The notes beneath the pieces were generated by a model, which was given only the letters and a program-made list of their open reading frames with translations, made no database searches and was not told the DNA's origin. 64,000 nt of DNA. Origin: an uncultured Prevotellaceae bacterium (GTDB lineage: Bacteria > Bacteroidota > Bacteroidia > Bacteroidales > Bacteroidaceae). Every line of letters starts with the position of its first letter. The stretch's first letter is position 1. The position numbers and the translations under genes were made by a program. The stretch lies in NCBI GenBank assembly GCA_946186505.1, contig CAMHNI010000002.1, positions 154,196-218,195 on the forward strand, written 5' to 3'. Shown one piece after another: positions 26,430 through 36,032 of the stretch.

Positions 26430-27509
26430 ATGAAGTGGACTAAACAGCGGCTCAACAACCTGTTCTTCTTCGTCGGCGTGCTGGCCTGCGTGGTTATGCT
26501 GCTGACGTTCGACGTCAGCTTTGTCGAACTGTGGCAGCATCTTTGTCATGCCGGCTACTGGCTCATTCCCATCGTCGGTGTCTGGGTGTTCATCTACGGC
26601 ATCAACGCATGGTCGTGGTACACCATTATCAAGAGTAAGTGCAGGGCCGACGGCGAGCATGTCGGTTTCTGGCGTGTCTATCGTCTCACTATCACGGGCT
26701 ATGCCTTGAACTACGCCACACCGGTCGGCGGACTGGGCGGTGAACCCTACCGCATCATGGAACTGTCGAAGGATGTCTCCACGCAGCATGCCACCTCGTC
26801 GGTCATTCTCTATGCCATGATGCACTTCTTCGCCCATTTCTGGTTCTGGTTCTCCAGCATCTTCATCTATCTGGCTCTGGCTGCCGTCGGCGACCTGCCC
26901 ATCAACACAGCCATCGGAACGGTTTTAGGCATCATCATCCTGTTCTGTCTGGTGGCGTTCTACGTCTTCTCGCGAGGCTACCGCAAGGGACTTGTCGTGA
27001 AGGGCATACGCTGGGTAGGCCACATTCCAGGACTCAAAGGGTGGAGCACACGCTTCTCGGAGCGTCATGCCGAAGCCATGCATAACATTGACGAGCAGAT
27101 AGCCGCCTTGCACGCCGAGGACAAACGGGCTTTTTACAAGAGTCTGTTGCTGGAGTACCTCTCGCGCATCGTACAGAGTAGCGAGGTGCTGTTCATGCTG
27201 CTGCTCTTCGGCATCGACAACGGCGGCGGCTTCTCGGGCGTGCTCATCACCTACCTGCACTCTATCCTCATCGTGTCGTTCACCACGCTCTTTGCCAATC
27301 TCATCGGTTTCCTGCCCATGCAGCTCGGTGTGCAGGAGGGTGGTTTCGTGCTCTCTATTGCCGCCCTCGGCCTTTCGGCTGCCCTCGGCATCTTTGTCAG
27401 TATCATCTGTCGCGTCCGTGAAATCATCTGGATAGCCATCGGCATGGCCATTATGCGACTGCCAGACCAAAGAGGTGATAAATCGTTAATCGAAAATCGT
27501 AAATCGTAA
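26430..27509 (+). CDS. LPG_synthase_TM/UPF0104-like membrane protein
   Basis: About 359 residues with eight or so hydrophobic helices. Family motifs are NYATPVGGLGGEPYRI in the first half and LIGFLPMQLGVQEGGF in the second, matching the flippase-like domain PF03706 found in lysyl-phosphatidylglycerol synthases and in stand-alone lipid-linked transporters. No soluble aminoacyl-transfer domain is attached. In this operon it may move a lipid carrying the head group made by its neighbours across the membrane; that is inference. GTG 26427 is possible but ATG 26430 is the natural start. Confidence 0.82.
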   Translation: MKWTKQRLNNLFFFVGVLACVVMLLTFDVSFVELWQHLCHAGYWLIPIVGVWVFIYGINAWSWYTIIKSKCRADGEHVGFWRVYRLTITGYALNYATPVGGLGGEPYRIMELSKDVSTQHATSSVILYAMMHFFAHFWFWFSSIFIYLALAAVGDLPINTAIGTVLGIIILFCLVAFYVFSRGYRKGLVVKGIRWVGHIPGLKGWSTRFSERHAEAMHNIDEQIAALHAEDKRAFYKSLLLEYLSRIVQSSEVLFMLLLFGIDNGGGFSGVLITYLHSILIVSFTTLFANLIGFLPMQLGVQEGGFVLSIAALGLSAALGIFVSIICRVREIIWIAIGMAIMRLPDQRGDKSLIENRKS

Positions 27510-27537
27510 ATCGAAAATCGTAAATCGTAAATAGTAA
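27478..27537 (+). repeat. Tandem AATCGTAAATCG repeat
   Basis: About five imperfect copies of an 11-12-base unit, AATCGTAAATCG or AATCGAAAATCG, run from the last codons of the membrane-protein gene to the ATG of the cytidylyltransferase gene. Part of it therefore encodes that protein's C-terminus (SLIENRKS). A similar AAATCGTCAAATTGTAAATC stretch lies before the EamA gene near 42440. A likely slippage-prone spacer. Confidence 0.75.
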
Positions 27538-27538
27538 G

Positions 27539-28267
27539 ATGGTTGGAGTAATTCTTGCTGCGGGAATGGCGAAGCGCCTGCGCCCGCTTACCGACACCAA
27601 ACCCAAATGCCTGCTGGAAGTGGCAGGCCGTACATTACTGGAGCGCACGGTCGATGCCATGTGTCAGGCTGGCATCAGTGAGTTCGTTGTCGTCACCGGT
27701 TACCGTGCCGACCAGATCACCGACTTCCTCACTGCTCATTATCAGGACCTTGTTTTCCATTTCCTTCACAATGCCGACTACGAGCACAACAACAACATCT
27801 ACTCGCTATGGATGTCGATGCAGGTGGTGCGCGGACGTGAGTTCCTGCTGATGGACAGCGACATACTCTGCGACCCGCAGGCCGTCGTCCGCATTGCCGG
27901 CGAGCCGGAGTCGGCACTGGCTGTCAACCGCCATGAGTTGGGCGAGGAGGAAATGAAGGTGGTGGTCGATGCTGACCAGCATATCACCGAGATTTCTAAG
28001 ACCTGCCGTCCTGAGGACGCTATGGGTGAGAGCGTCGGTATTGAGCATATCACCGCAAGCTACAGCGAGGCATTGGCTTGCGAACTGGACCAGATGATTC
28101 TGCAGGAAGGGCTCATTGACATTTTCTACGAGCGTGCTTTCGAGCGGCTTATCCCGCAGGGCCACACTTTCCGTGTGGTCGATACCACCAATTACTTCTC
28201 CTACGAGCTGGACACTCCCGAGGATTTCCAGCGTGCCCAGGAGCTGATGCCAGCATCGCTTCGCTAA
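27539..28267 (+). CDS. LicC-like sugar/choline-phosphate nucleotidyltransferase
   Basis: 242 residues. Opens with VGVILAAGMAKRLRPLTDTK, the nucleotide-binding signature of the GT-A-fold NTP_transferase family, with KCLLEV (substrate lysine), NNNIYSLWM and FLLMDSDILCD (metal-binding aspartates). The NNIYSLW segment is characteristic of LicC-type phosphocholine cytidylyltransferases. It would make a CDP-activated phospho-alcohol for the CDP-alcohol phosphotransferase two genes upstream. Last gene of the four-gene operon; a terminator follows. Sugar-1-phosphate activity is an alternative. Confidence 0.82.
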   Translation: MVGVILAAGMAKRLRPLTDTKPKCLLEVAGRTLLERTVDAMCQAGISEFVVVTGYRADQITDFLTAHYQDLVFHFLHNADYEHNNNIYSLWMSMQVVRGREFLLMDSDILCDPQAVVRIAGEPESALAVNRHELGEEEMKVVVDADQHITEISKTCRPEDAMGESVGIEHITASYSEALACELDQMILQEGLIDIFYERAFERLIPQGHTFRVVDTTNYFSYELDTPEDFQRAQELMPASLR

Positions 28268-28317
28268 AGCGCAGGGGCGGTTTTCTGCGTTTTACAAGTT
28301 ATCAGACGTAAACGATT

Positions 28318-28362
28318 GCGTGAGATATAGGTAGTACATGCCTTAACTCTCACGCTTTTTTT
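28318..28362 (+). terminator. Intrinsic terminator after the LicC-like gene
   Basis: GCGTGAGA (28318-28325) pairs perfectly with TCTCACGC (28348-28355), followed by seven T residues. It closes the head-group operon and is separated by one base from the next promoter element. Confidence 0.8.
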
Positions 28363-28363
28363 G

Positions 28364-28371
28364 TAATTTTG
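28364..28371 (+). promoter_or_regulatory. -7 promoter element for the pectinesterase-like gene
   Basis: TAATTTTG fits TAnnTTTG and lies 56 bases before ATG 28428. No good -33 element is visible because the upstream bases are the terminator stem and T-run. Confidence 0.65.
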
Positions 28372-28427
28372 CAAGCGATTTCGACTAAAACAGAATGACG
28401 GTAATTATTAACTAAAACAATACATTT

Positions 28428-31400
28428 ATGAAGTACAAACTTTTACGTTTTTCCCTGCTGAGTATCCTGGCGATGCTTTGGGGAGGTTTTATCCCTTTAT
28501 GGGCGGCTGAAGCCACTGGAACCATTACATTTGGTACTAACAATGTCAAGATTAACAGTTCATCTGTAACAGGAGATGATAGTCAGGGTAATACTTGGAC
28601 TATTACTACTGAGGGAACAACGTCCTTTACTACTAACGCAACCTATTATCAGGTAGGGTCAAGTAGCAAACCTGCCACCAGCATTACTTTTACGACTACC
28701 TTGCCTCAGGCTGTAAACGTTAAAAGTATCAGTGCAAAGTTTGGCGGTTTTAGCGGTACGGCTGGCAGTGTGACACTTAAAGTTGATGAAACCAGTGTTG
28801 GCACAGGACAACTCAATGGTACGTCAGACGTAACAGTATCTTCCACAATCAGTGGAACTGGAACTGTTTTGACAGTTAGCGTCACGGGTATTGCGAAAGG
28901 TGTTAAGTGCTATAACATCAGTTATACTTATGATGACCCTCTCACGGCAACGACCCTGACATTGGGCGACCATCAGGAGCTGGTCTATGTTGGTCAGTCT
29001 GTTGATTTGCCAACGGCAACGGTAGCAGCAGACGGAACTCCCGTCAGTGGAGCAGAAGTGACTTGGAGTAGTTCCGATGAGTCTGTTGCAAAAATAGAAG
29101 GACAGACAATCAAAGGTTTAGCGGAAGGTACTACAACCATCAAGGCTGTTTATGCCGGTGATGCTACTTATGCATCAAGTGTTGCCACTTACGAGGTGAA
29201 AGTTGAGGAAGCCTTGACCAATCCATACACATATACTTTCGAGAAAAAGATTTTCGAACAGACCTTACAGACAGAGAAACTGAAGGCTGTAAATTGGACG
29301 GTCGAATCTAATGGCGACTTCTGGAACTATGACAAAACGAAAGGCCAACAGTTTGGTAGTGGTAACATACCTGCCAAGGAACTGACGCTGAGTACTTCAG
29401 ACATTCCCGGAACCATCACCAGCGTAAAGATTAATACCAGTGGAGCAAACGATATTGCTGCTACTGTCGGTGTGACAGTCGGTGGAAAAGCTTTTAACTA
29501 TGGGAGTGAGACCACAGCCTCTTTGACGGCAACTGCGACTGACTATGAATTCACTGGCTCTGCCTCTGGCGAAATCAAAATCAGCTATGCGCAGACATCT
29601 TCGAAAGCCATTTATATCAAGTCGATAGAGGTGACGTATAGCACTGAGGAACCTGCAGGCTTCCGCGACTTCGCCGTGAACCTGACTAATGCTGATGCCA
29701 TTCCTACCACCAATACCAACTTTGGTGTGAAGGTGGCCGAGGACGGCTCATACACTGCTGTCGCTGCCGACGATGCTACAGCCAACTTCACCGTCAGTGC
29801 CAATAGATTCAATGACGCACAGCACGGCTGGGTGGACTGTGTGTTCACTGTTCCCGTTGAGGGTGCCGTGAAGATTGAGCTGGGCGACTGCCAGTATGGG
29901 GCTCAGAGTGGTACTATCGTTGATGCCGAGGGTAACTCGACAGACATCAAGGCCAATGCCACGAAGAAGTGCTGGGATAAAAATGCTCCTAACGATAACG
30001 TTGTCGTTGCCTACTACGCAGGCACATCGGCAACGACTCTGACCATTACCTATAACGGCTATAGCCCGTTCATTGCCGTGACGAGCATCGACCCGTCGCA
30101 GATTCCCAACGAAGCCACGTTGACCTTCAATGTGGCTGCCGCTGGTGCTGAGGGGCTGGCTCCCGCTGCCCAGAAGGTGGAGATTGGTTCTACCGTCACC
30201 ATCCCAGCCAACACCACTTTATATAAAGAGGGCTACACACTGACCGCTTGGACCGACGGTTCAACCGATTACACCGCTGGCCAGCAGGTGACCGTTAGCG
30301 AAGATATGACGCTGACACCAGTGTTCACGGAGAATACCGTGACGTTTGCTGACCGTACCGCCGAGACAACACTCGTCTGGCAATTTGGCGAGAAGAACGG
30401 AGCCGGAACGCTGAACGCTCAGGGAAAGAAGACCATCCTCGTCACGCAGGCCACCATCGGTGAGGCTGTCATCGACGTGAAGATGGACATCGACGCCACT
30501 AACGGCAAAATTAACAACGTAGGCCGTGGCGACCAGTGGGCACAGTGCAACGACGGCACTATCCTCACCATCCCCGCCTATAAGGGCACTGCTGTTTCGT
30601 TCGACTCCTATAGCAATGCAACAGGCACCACCATCGGCGGTGCTGATGCAGTGAATAAGGCTGCCACCTACGACGGTACTGCCGAGACACTCGACATCTT
30701 GGCCAAGGGTATGGATTATATCGCCAGCGTTACGGCTGTCTATCCAGTCCCTGCTGCTGAGGAAGAGAAATTCGTCGATATCAAGGCCGACTTCACCAAC
30801 GGTTCATTCTTCACGGCTGAAGAGACGAGCGTCACTACGGCTGGTCTGAAGATGAACGAGGACGGCACGTTCACTCGCGTGGCTGCCGATGATGCTACGG
30901 CCAATGCCGTCATCACCGGTAAGTATCACAGCGACCAGCACGGACTGGCCAACTTCTCCGCTACTGTCAAGGTGCTGGGTACCGTCAAGGTGTCAATGGG
31001 TAGCTGCGCATGGGGCGGCGATGTCACCGTGAAGAATGCCGAGGGGCAGACTGTAGCTACATTCAATACCAATAACGGTGCCTGCTGGAGCAACAGCAAA
31101 CCCGAGGAGAACGTCCTCTTTGCTTATTATAAGGTGAACGAGCCAACGACGCTGACTATCAGTGGCGGCAGCTATACACCGTACTTTGCCGTGGAGGCTG
31201 TCAGCCCCGAGCTGATTCCTAACGACGTGAAGTTCGTGTTCGATATTGCTGGTGCCGGTGCTGAGGGCGTTGCTCCTGAGACCGAGACCGTTGCTATCGG
31301 CAAGAACTACACCCTGCCGAAGAACTTTACTCTCTACAAGGAGGGCAGCACGCTGACCGGCTGGACCGACGGCACAAATACATACGCTCCTGGTGACACC

Positions 31401-34400
31401 ATTGTGGCTCCCGAGGCTGAGACTATTACCCTGACTCCTGTATTCACCGAGAACACCGTGTCGCTCGCCGACCGCACAGAGCCCGTCACACTGAAGTATA
31501 ACTTCCGTCGCGACCAGGGTGCTCCTACAGTGGGTTACCAGAACCAGACTGGCATCTGGGTGGCACAGGCTACCATCAATGGAAAGACCATCGACGTGAA
31601 GGCTGACTTCGACACCAATAATGGTGGTAAGTTTGCCAATGGCAACTGGAACGACTGGGCACAGCTCAACAACGGTACGAAGTTCACCATACCGTCATGC
31701 AAGGGCGCTACTGTCAGCGTAGAGGCATATAATGAACTGGGTACTGGCGACAGCCCGCTGACCATCGACGGACAGAGCGACTACACCAGCGCCAAGACCA
31801 TCAGCTACACCATCGCCGGCTCAGCTGAAACCATCGACGTGGTCATCGGCAGCGAAGGCAGCTACTACCGCTACATCCAGGTCGTACTGCCCGTAGTGCA
31901 GAGCCAGGGCGGCGGCGAGACATTCGTCAATGAGTCGGCCAAGGTGGTATGGAGTATGACTGACACAGAGAATCCCGGCACGTCCGAAGCTACTCCAAAG
32001 AGTGCATTCTCAACCATTGCCTTTGACTACGGAACTGCCACGATTACTGGCACACAGGGCATTACTGATGAGAACGCAGCATCTACCGGCATAACTGGTA
32101 TCAAGTTCAAACCTGCAACTGACAAGAACGACCTGCTTAAGTGGTATGTTAAGCCGGCAGCAGGACTCACATTCACCCCAACGAAACTGACTGGCTATGT
32201 GAACCGTTGCGGCACCGACTCTGAAAAGGGTATCACCATCTCTGCCTATACAGAAGGTAAGAGTCCAACAGCATTAGGCACTTGGACGGCGCTGCGCGCC
32301 ACTAAGACTTCTGCACAGAAGCCATACGATGCAACAGCCATCTATAAGTACACTATTGAACTGACTGCCGACCAGCAAGCTGCATTAGCTTCTGGTGACG
32401 GTTTCTACCTGACATCAACCATTGGTGTTGGAAATACCAAGGAAGGTGCATTCGGAGAAGTAACCATCGAGGGTATCATCAACGGTACCGTTGCCAATGT
32501 CAACAAGTACACCCTGGCTACCGCCGTTGCTCCCGAGGCAGCCGGCAGCATCAACGTCTACCCGAAGGCTGACGAATACGAGGAGGGCAGCGAGGTGACA
32601 CTCACCGCCACCGAGAACTTCGGCTTCGACTTCGTCAACTGGACGAACGCCGCCGGTCAGGAGGTTTCTACCGAGGCCAAGTTCAAGTACACCGTGAACA
32701 GCAACGAGACGCTGACCGCCAACTTCAAGGCCGTGGAGACCTACGAGCTGAAGCTGACCGTGGATGGCACCAACGACTACATGGTGACTGTCAGCCCGGC
32801 TCCGACCGTAGTCGATGGTAAGATGATGTACGAGGCTGGCACGGCTGTGCAGCTGACCGCCAACCAGTACGAGGGTCTGGTGACCTTCACTAACTGGAGC
32901 GACGGCGAGACCAATAGTAGCAAGCTCATCAGCATGACCGAGAATACGGAGATCACCGCCATGTATGCTCAGTCCGACATCATCGCCGGTTGGGACTTCT
33001 ATAAGAGTGGTGGTGACGGCCGCAAGGCTGACTTCTATGCCGAGGACAACGATGCCGACGCACTGAGTCTGGTGAATACCGCAGATGGCACAACCTCAGG
33101 CTGGCTCGACAAGAGCACAGAAGCCGCCGGAGGCTACGAGAGCTTCAAGGGTGCTGCTGTCAACTGGCGCACTGGCACAAGCAACGGTGACGTGGGTAAC
33201 TACCACTGGCAGACCAAGGTCAACGCCGAAGCCTTCACCGACATCAAGGTGCAGTTCCAGATGCTGTATAACTATAACGCCTACCAGACCTACGATGCAG
33301 AGTACTCGCTCGATGGCGAAAGCTGGACCAAGTTCGGTAGCATCACCATGAGCGGCGCCAAAGCAGAGGCTTCGTTCAGCGAGCAGTTGCCTGCTGGGGC
33401 CAACAACCAGAAGGATCTCTACATCCGAATGATTGCCGACAAGACCTCGAAGGTGGATGGTACTGCCTCAGCCAACGACGGTAACACGCTGGCCATGTTC
33501 TTCATCACTGGCACACCGAAGCTCGTTAACGACGGCAAGGCTCCTGTACTTGTCTCGAACGTCCCCGCCGACAATGCCACGGGCGTATCAGCCAGCGGTA
33601 AGATTGTGCTGACCTTCGACGAGCGTGTCAAGGTGGCTGAGGGTACCAAGGCTACGCTGGGTACTGTCGAGTTGACACCGACCGTGAGCGGCAAGACCGT
33701 TACCTTCGAGTACAAGGGTCTGGAGTACAGCACCGATTACACATTCGCTCTGCCTGGCAACTCGATTGCTGACCTCACAGATAACTTCATCACCGAAGCC
33801 ATCTCGCTGACGTTCACCACCATGGAACGTCCGAGTGTGACAAAGGGTCTCTACGATGCAGTGGTTGGCAATGTCGATGAGTTGATGGCTGCCATCAATG
33901 CCGCCGAGGCTCGCAGCGACAAGAACGTTCGCTTCCGCATCTTCGTGAAGGATGGAAATTACGTCATTCCCGTGAAGGAGAACCAGCTGAAGAGTGGTGC
34001 TGAAATGCCTGACGCCAGTGGTAACAGGTACCAGATTCCTGAGTGTATCACATTCATCAAGAGTGGTAATATCTCGTTTATCGGTGAGAGCCGCGACGGT
34101 GTCATCATCACCAACGGCATCGACAAGAACGAGACCTTCGCCGGTACTTACGGCACTACCAGCAAGTACGACGGTATCGGCAACAGCGACGTGTTCCAGA
34201 TCAGCGGTAGCGACTACTACTTCCAGGATCTGACCATCGAGAGCGGTATGGACGATGCTACAGGTCGTGACCTCGCCGTTCAGGACAAGGCAACACGCAC
34301 TATCTACAAGAACACCGGTCTGCGTGGCTATCAGGACACCTGGACTTCGAACAATGACAATGGCCTCTATTACTTCGAGGGCGGTTATGTCCGCGGACGC

Positions 34401-35669
34401 ACCGACTATATGTGCGGTAAGGGCGATGCCTTCTTCAACGGTGTCGAACTGCGTCAGATAGCCGGTGGCTATGCTGCCGTGCCTTCAAAGAGCATCAAGT
34501 ACGGTTACGTCTATAAGGATTGCGTCATTAATGGTGAGGGAGCTGTTGTGGATTTTGCAAACCAGACCTACCGCTCAGCTGCACAGGTTGACGGCAACTA
34601 CACCCTCGGTCGTCCTTGGGGCAGCGGCACACCTGTCGCCCTGTTCATCGACACGAAGATGAACGTCGTACCGTCAGCTATTGGCTGGAACGAGATGAGC
34701 GGCGGATGGCCAAAGCGCTTTGCCGAATACAACTCGACAACATCTACTGGTTCGCAGATTGACCTCAACGGTCGTAAGAAGACCTTCGGTGACGGTCATG
34801 AGAACAACCCCGTACTCACCGCCGAGGAAGCTCTCGAGGCTGGTAACTTGCACAATATGTTCGGCGAGTGGGATCCCACGCTCCAGACTGAGCAGGCTCC
34901 GTTGCCAAAGAACGTTGCACTGACGGGTAACACCCTGACTTGGGATGACAGCAACTACGCCCTGCTCTGGGCCATCGTGAAGGACGGCGCCGTCATCGAC
35001 TTCACCACAGAGCCTCAATATACGGTCGATGACCCCTTGGCTACCTACGCCGTGCGTGCTGCCAACGAGATGGGTGGATTGAGCGAGGCTTCTGCCGAGG
35101 TGACTGGTGCGGTGACTGTTGATGTCACTGTCACGATTCCCGCCTCCGGCTATGCTACACTGGCCAGCGACAAGGCACTTGACTTCACTGGCATTGAGGG
35201 ACTGACAGCATACATCGTTTCTGCCAAGAGTGAGAATACGGCTACGCTGACAGCTGTTGACGCCGCTCCCGCCGGGACAGGTCTCGTGCTGAAGGGCACA
35301 GGCGGTTCAAGCTACACCATTCCTGTTGCAGAGACTGAGCCTGCCGCCATCACCAACAACCTGCTGATAGGTGCCGTGGGTGGTGCTGAGGTCACCGCCA
35401 GCAGCGTCTATGTGCTCGACGGCGGTATGTTCAAGGTGTTCTCGGGTACTCAAATCCTGCCCGGCAAGGCCTATCTTCCGAAGACTACGGGCGATGCCCG
35501 CCAGCTGGAGCTGGTGTTTGACGGCGAAGCCACCGGTATTGCCGGCGCAACGGACTTGATGGGCAGCGGAAATGCTGGCAATGAAGTGTATAACCTCAAC
35601 GGCCAGCGTGTCCGTGGTGCTGCCAAGGGCATCTACATCATGCGTGGAAAGAAAGTGATTGTCAAATAA
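28428..35669 (+). CDS. Large modular surface protein with pectinesterase domain
   Basis: 2413 residues. Signal peptide (SLLSILAMLWGGFIPLWA), Big_2-like domain (about 170-262), two tandem ~370-residue copies of one module (about 412-775 and 782-1158), a further beta module, two InlB-type divergent beta-repeats (about 1358-1510), a beta-sandwich (about 1517-1697), a Big_5-like domain (about 1703-1800), then a CE8 pectinesterase domain (about 1805-2110). Its active site is complete: Q1969 and D1970 in GYQDTW, D1993 in RTDYMCG, R2062 in LGRPW. The C-terminal ~180 residues end GIYIMRGKKVIVK, typical of secreted Prevotella proteins. It probably de-esterifies pectin at the cell surface. The same C-terminal module recurs in the protein at 36033. 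Confidence 0.9.
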   Translation: MKYKLLRFSLLSILAMLWGGFIPLWAAEATGTITFGTNNVKINSSSVTGDDSQGNTWTITTEGTTSFTTNATYYQVGSSSKPATSITFTTTLPQAVNVKSISAKFGGFSGTAGSVTLKVDETSVGTGQLNGTSDVTVSSTISGTGTVLTVSVTGIAKGVKCYNISYTYDDPLTATTLTLGDHQELVYVGQSVDLPTATVAADGTPVSGAEVTWSSSDESVAKIEGQTIKGLAEGTTTIKAVYAGDATYASSVATYEVKVEEALTNPYTYTFEKKIFEQTLQTEKLKAVNWTVESNGDFWNYDKTKGQQFGSGNIPAKELTLSTSDIPGTITSVKINTSGANDIAATVGVTVGGKAFNYGSETTASLTATATDYEFTGSASGEIKISYAQTSSKAIYIKSIEVTYSTEEPAGFRDFAVNLTNADAIPTTNTNFGVKVAEDGSYTAVAADDATANFTVSANRFNDAQHGWVDCVFTVPVEGAVKIELGDCQYGAQSGTIVDAEGNSTDIKANATKKCWDKNAPNDNVVVAYYAGTSATTLTITYNGYSPFIAVTSIDPSQIPNEATLTFNVAAAGAEGLAPAAQKVEIGSTVTIPANTTLYKEGYTLTAWTDGSTDYTAGQQVTVSEDMTLTPVFTENTVTFADRTAETTLVWQFGEKNGAGTLNAQGKKTILVTQATIGEAVIDVKMDIDATNGKINNVGRGDQWAQCNDGTILTIPAYKGTAVSFDSYSNATGTTIGGADAVNKAATYDGTAETLDILAKGMDYIASVTAVYPVPAAEEEKFVDIKADFTNGSFFTAEETSVTTAGLKMNEDGTFTRVAADDATANAVITGKYHSDQHGLANFSATVKVLGTVKVSMGSCAWGGDVTVKNAEGQTVATFNTNNGACWSNSKPEENVLFAYYKVNEPTTLTISGGSYTPYFAVEAVSPELIPNDVKFVFDIAGAGAEGVAPETETVAIGKNYTLPKNFTLYKEGSTLTGWTDGTNTYAPGDTIVAPEAETITLTPVFTENTVSLADRTEPVTLKYNFRRDQGAPTVGYQNQTGIWVAQATINGKTIDVKADFDTNNGGKFANGNWNDWAQLNNGTKFTIPSCKGATVSVEAYNELGTGDSPLTIDGQSDYTSAKTISYTIAGSAETIDVVIGSEGSYYRYIQVVLPVVQSQGGGETFVNESAKVVWSMTDTENPGTSEATPKSAFSTIAFDYGTATITGTQGITDENAASTGITGIKFKPATDKNDLLKWYVKPAAGLTFTPTKLTGYVNRCGTDSEKGITISAYTEGKSPTALGTWTALRATKTSAQKPYDATAIYKYTIELTADQQAALASGDGFYLTSTIGVGNTKEGAFGEVTIEGIINGTVANVNKYTLATAVAPEAAGSINVYPKADEYEEGSEVTLTATENFGFDFVNWTNAAGQEVSTEAKFKYTVNSNETLTANFKAVETYELKLTVDGTNDYMVTVSPAPTVVDGKMMYEAGTAVQLTANQYEGLVTFTNWSDGETNSSKLISMTENTEITAMYAQSDIIAGWDFYKSGGDGRKADFYAEDNDADALSLVNTADGTTSGWLDKSTEAAGGYESFKGAAVNWRTGTSNGDVGNYHWQTKVNAEAFTDIKVQFQMLYNYNAYQTYDAEYSLDGESWTKFGSITMSGAKAEASFSEQLPAGANNQKDLYIRMIADKTSKVDGTASANDGNTLAMFFITGTPKLVNDGKAPVLVSNVPADNATGVSASGKIVLTFDERVKVAEGTKATLGTVELTPTVSGKTVTFEYKGLEYSTDYTFALPGNSIADLTDNFITEAISLTFTTMERPSVTKGLYDAVVGNVDELMAAINAAEARSDKNVRFRIFVKDGNYVIPVKENQLKSGAEMPDASGNRYQIPECITFIKSGNISFIGESRDGVIITNGIDKNETFAGTYGTTSKYDGIGNSDVFQISGSDYYFQDLTIESGMDDATGRDLAVQDKATRTIYKNTGLRGYQDTWTSNNDNGLYYFEGGYVRGRTDYMCGKGDAFFNGVELRQIAGGYAAVPSKSIKYGYVYKDCVINGEGAVVDFANQTYRSAAQVDGNYTLGRPWGSGTPVALFIDTKMNVVPSAIGWNEMSGGWPKRFAEYNSTTSTGSQIDLNGRKKTFGDGHENNPVLTAEEALEAGNLHNMFGEWDPTLQTEQAPLPKNVALTGNTLTWDDSNYALLWAIVKDGAVIDFTTEPQYTVDDPLATYAVRAANEMGGLSEASAEVTGAVTVDVTVTIPASGYATLASDKALDFTGIEGLTAYIVSAKSENTATLTAVDAAPAGTGLVLKGTGGSSYTIPVAETEPAAITNNLLIGAVGGAEVTASSVYVLDGGMFKVFSGTQILPGKAYLPKTTGDARQLELVFDGEATGIAGATDLMGSGNAGNEVYNLNGQRVRGAAKGIYIMRGKKVIVK

Positions 35670-35688
35670 ACATAAAAGCGATAACCGT

Positions 35689-35835
35689 ATGAAGAAAATA
35701 TATGTAAGTCCGACGGCTGATACCGTTGAGATGGAGCTGACCGACATGCTGGCCGAATCGCTTGCCATCAGCGACGAGGAGACCGAGCACATGGATGCCC
35801 GCCAGATGCTTATCTTTAACCTGATGGACGAATAA
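35689..35835 (+). CDS. Small MKKxYxSP peptide, 48 residues
   Basis: Encodes a 48-residue acidic peptide starting MKKIYVSPTADTVEMELTDM and ending LIFNLMDE. It starts 19 bases after the stop of the 2413-residue protein, in the same direction, so is probably cotranscribed. A similar peptide gene follows the protein at 36033 (both have MKK-x-Y-x-x-P near the N-terminus and a leucine/alanine-serine segment at about 21-26). Short genes of this kind are common in Prevotella, but their function is not known to me. There is no standard signal peptide. Confidence 0.6.
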   Translation: MKKIYVSPTADTVEMELTDMLAESLAISDEETEHMDARQMLIFNLMDE

Positions 35836-35884
35836 GCGTGGACTGGGTCCCTGTCATGCAGGGAAACAAATAGCATCCCAATAT

Positions 35885-35923
35885 GGCGCACCTTACTTCT
35901 TGATAACGGGAGTAGGGTGCGCC
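35885..35923 (+). terminator. Hairpin, possible terminator of the pectinesterase transcript
   Basis: GGCGCACC (35885-35892) pairs with GGTGCGCC (35916-35923), with additional TACT/AGTA pairing inside. A long T-run is missing (CGTTTGTTG follows), so it may act as a transcript-end stabiliser rather than a strong terminator. Confidence 0.5.
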
Positions 35924-35959
35924 CGTTTGTTGAAGGAATAGGCCTGTTGGCTGAAAAGA

Positions 35960-35991
35960 TTTGTAGAACCGGTCTGTTATCCTTACCTTTG
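35960..35991 (+). promoter_or_regulatory. Bacteroidetes promoter (-33/-7) for the 256-residue surface protein
   Basis: TTTG at 35960-35963, a 20-base spacer, then TACCTTTG at 35984-35991, 41 bases before ATG 36033. Both elements and the spacing match the phylum's primary sigma consensus, so this gene is transcribed independently of the pectinesterase gene. Confidence 0.78.
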
Positions 35992-36032
35992 CGCAAATAG
36001 AAAGACAAATCTGTAATTCGATAACATTACGT

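Noticed and set aside
27478..27537. Possible CRISPR remnant
   Set aside because: A simple 11-12-base tandem repeat without spacers, partly inside a coding region.
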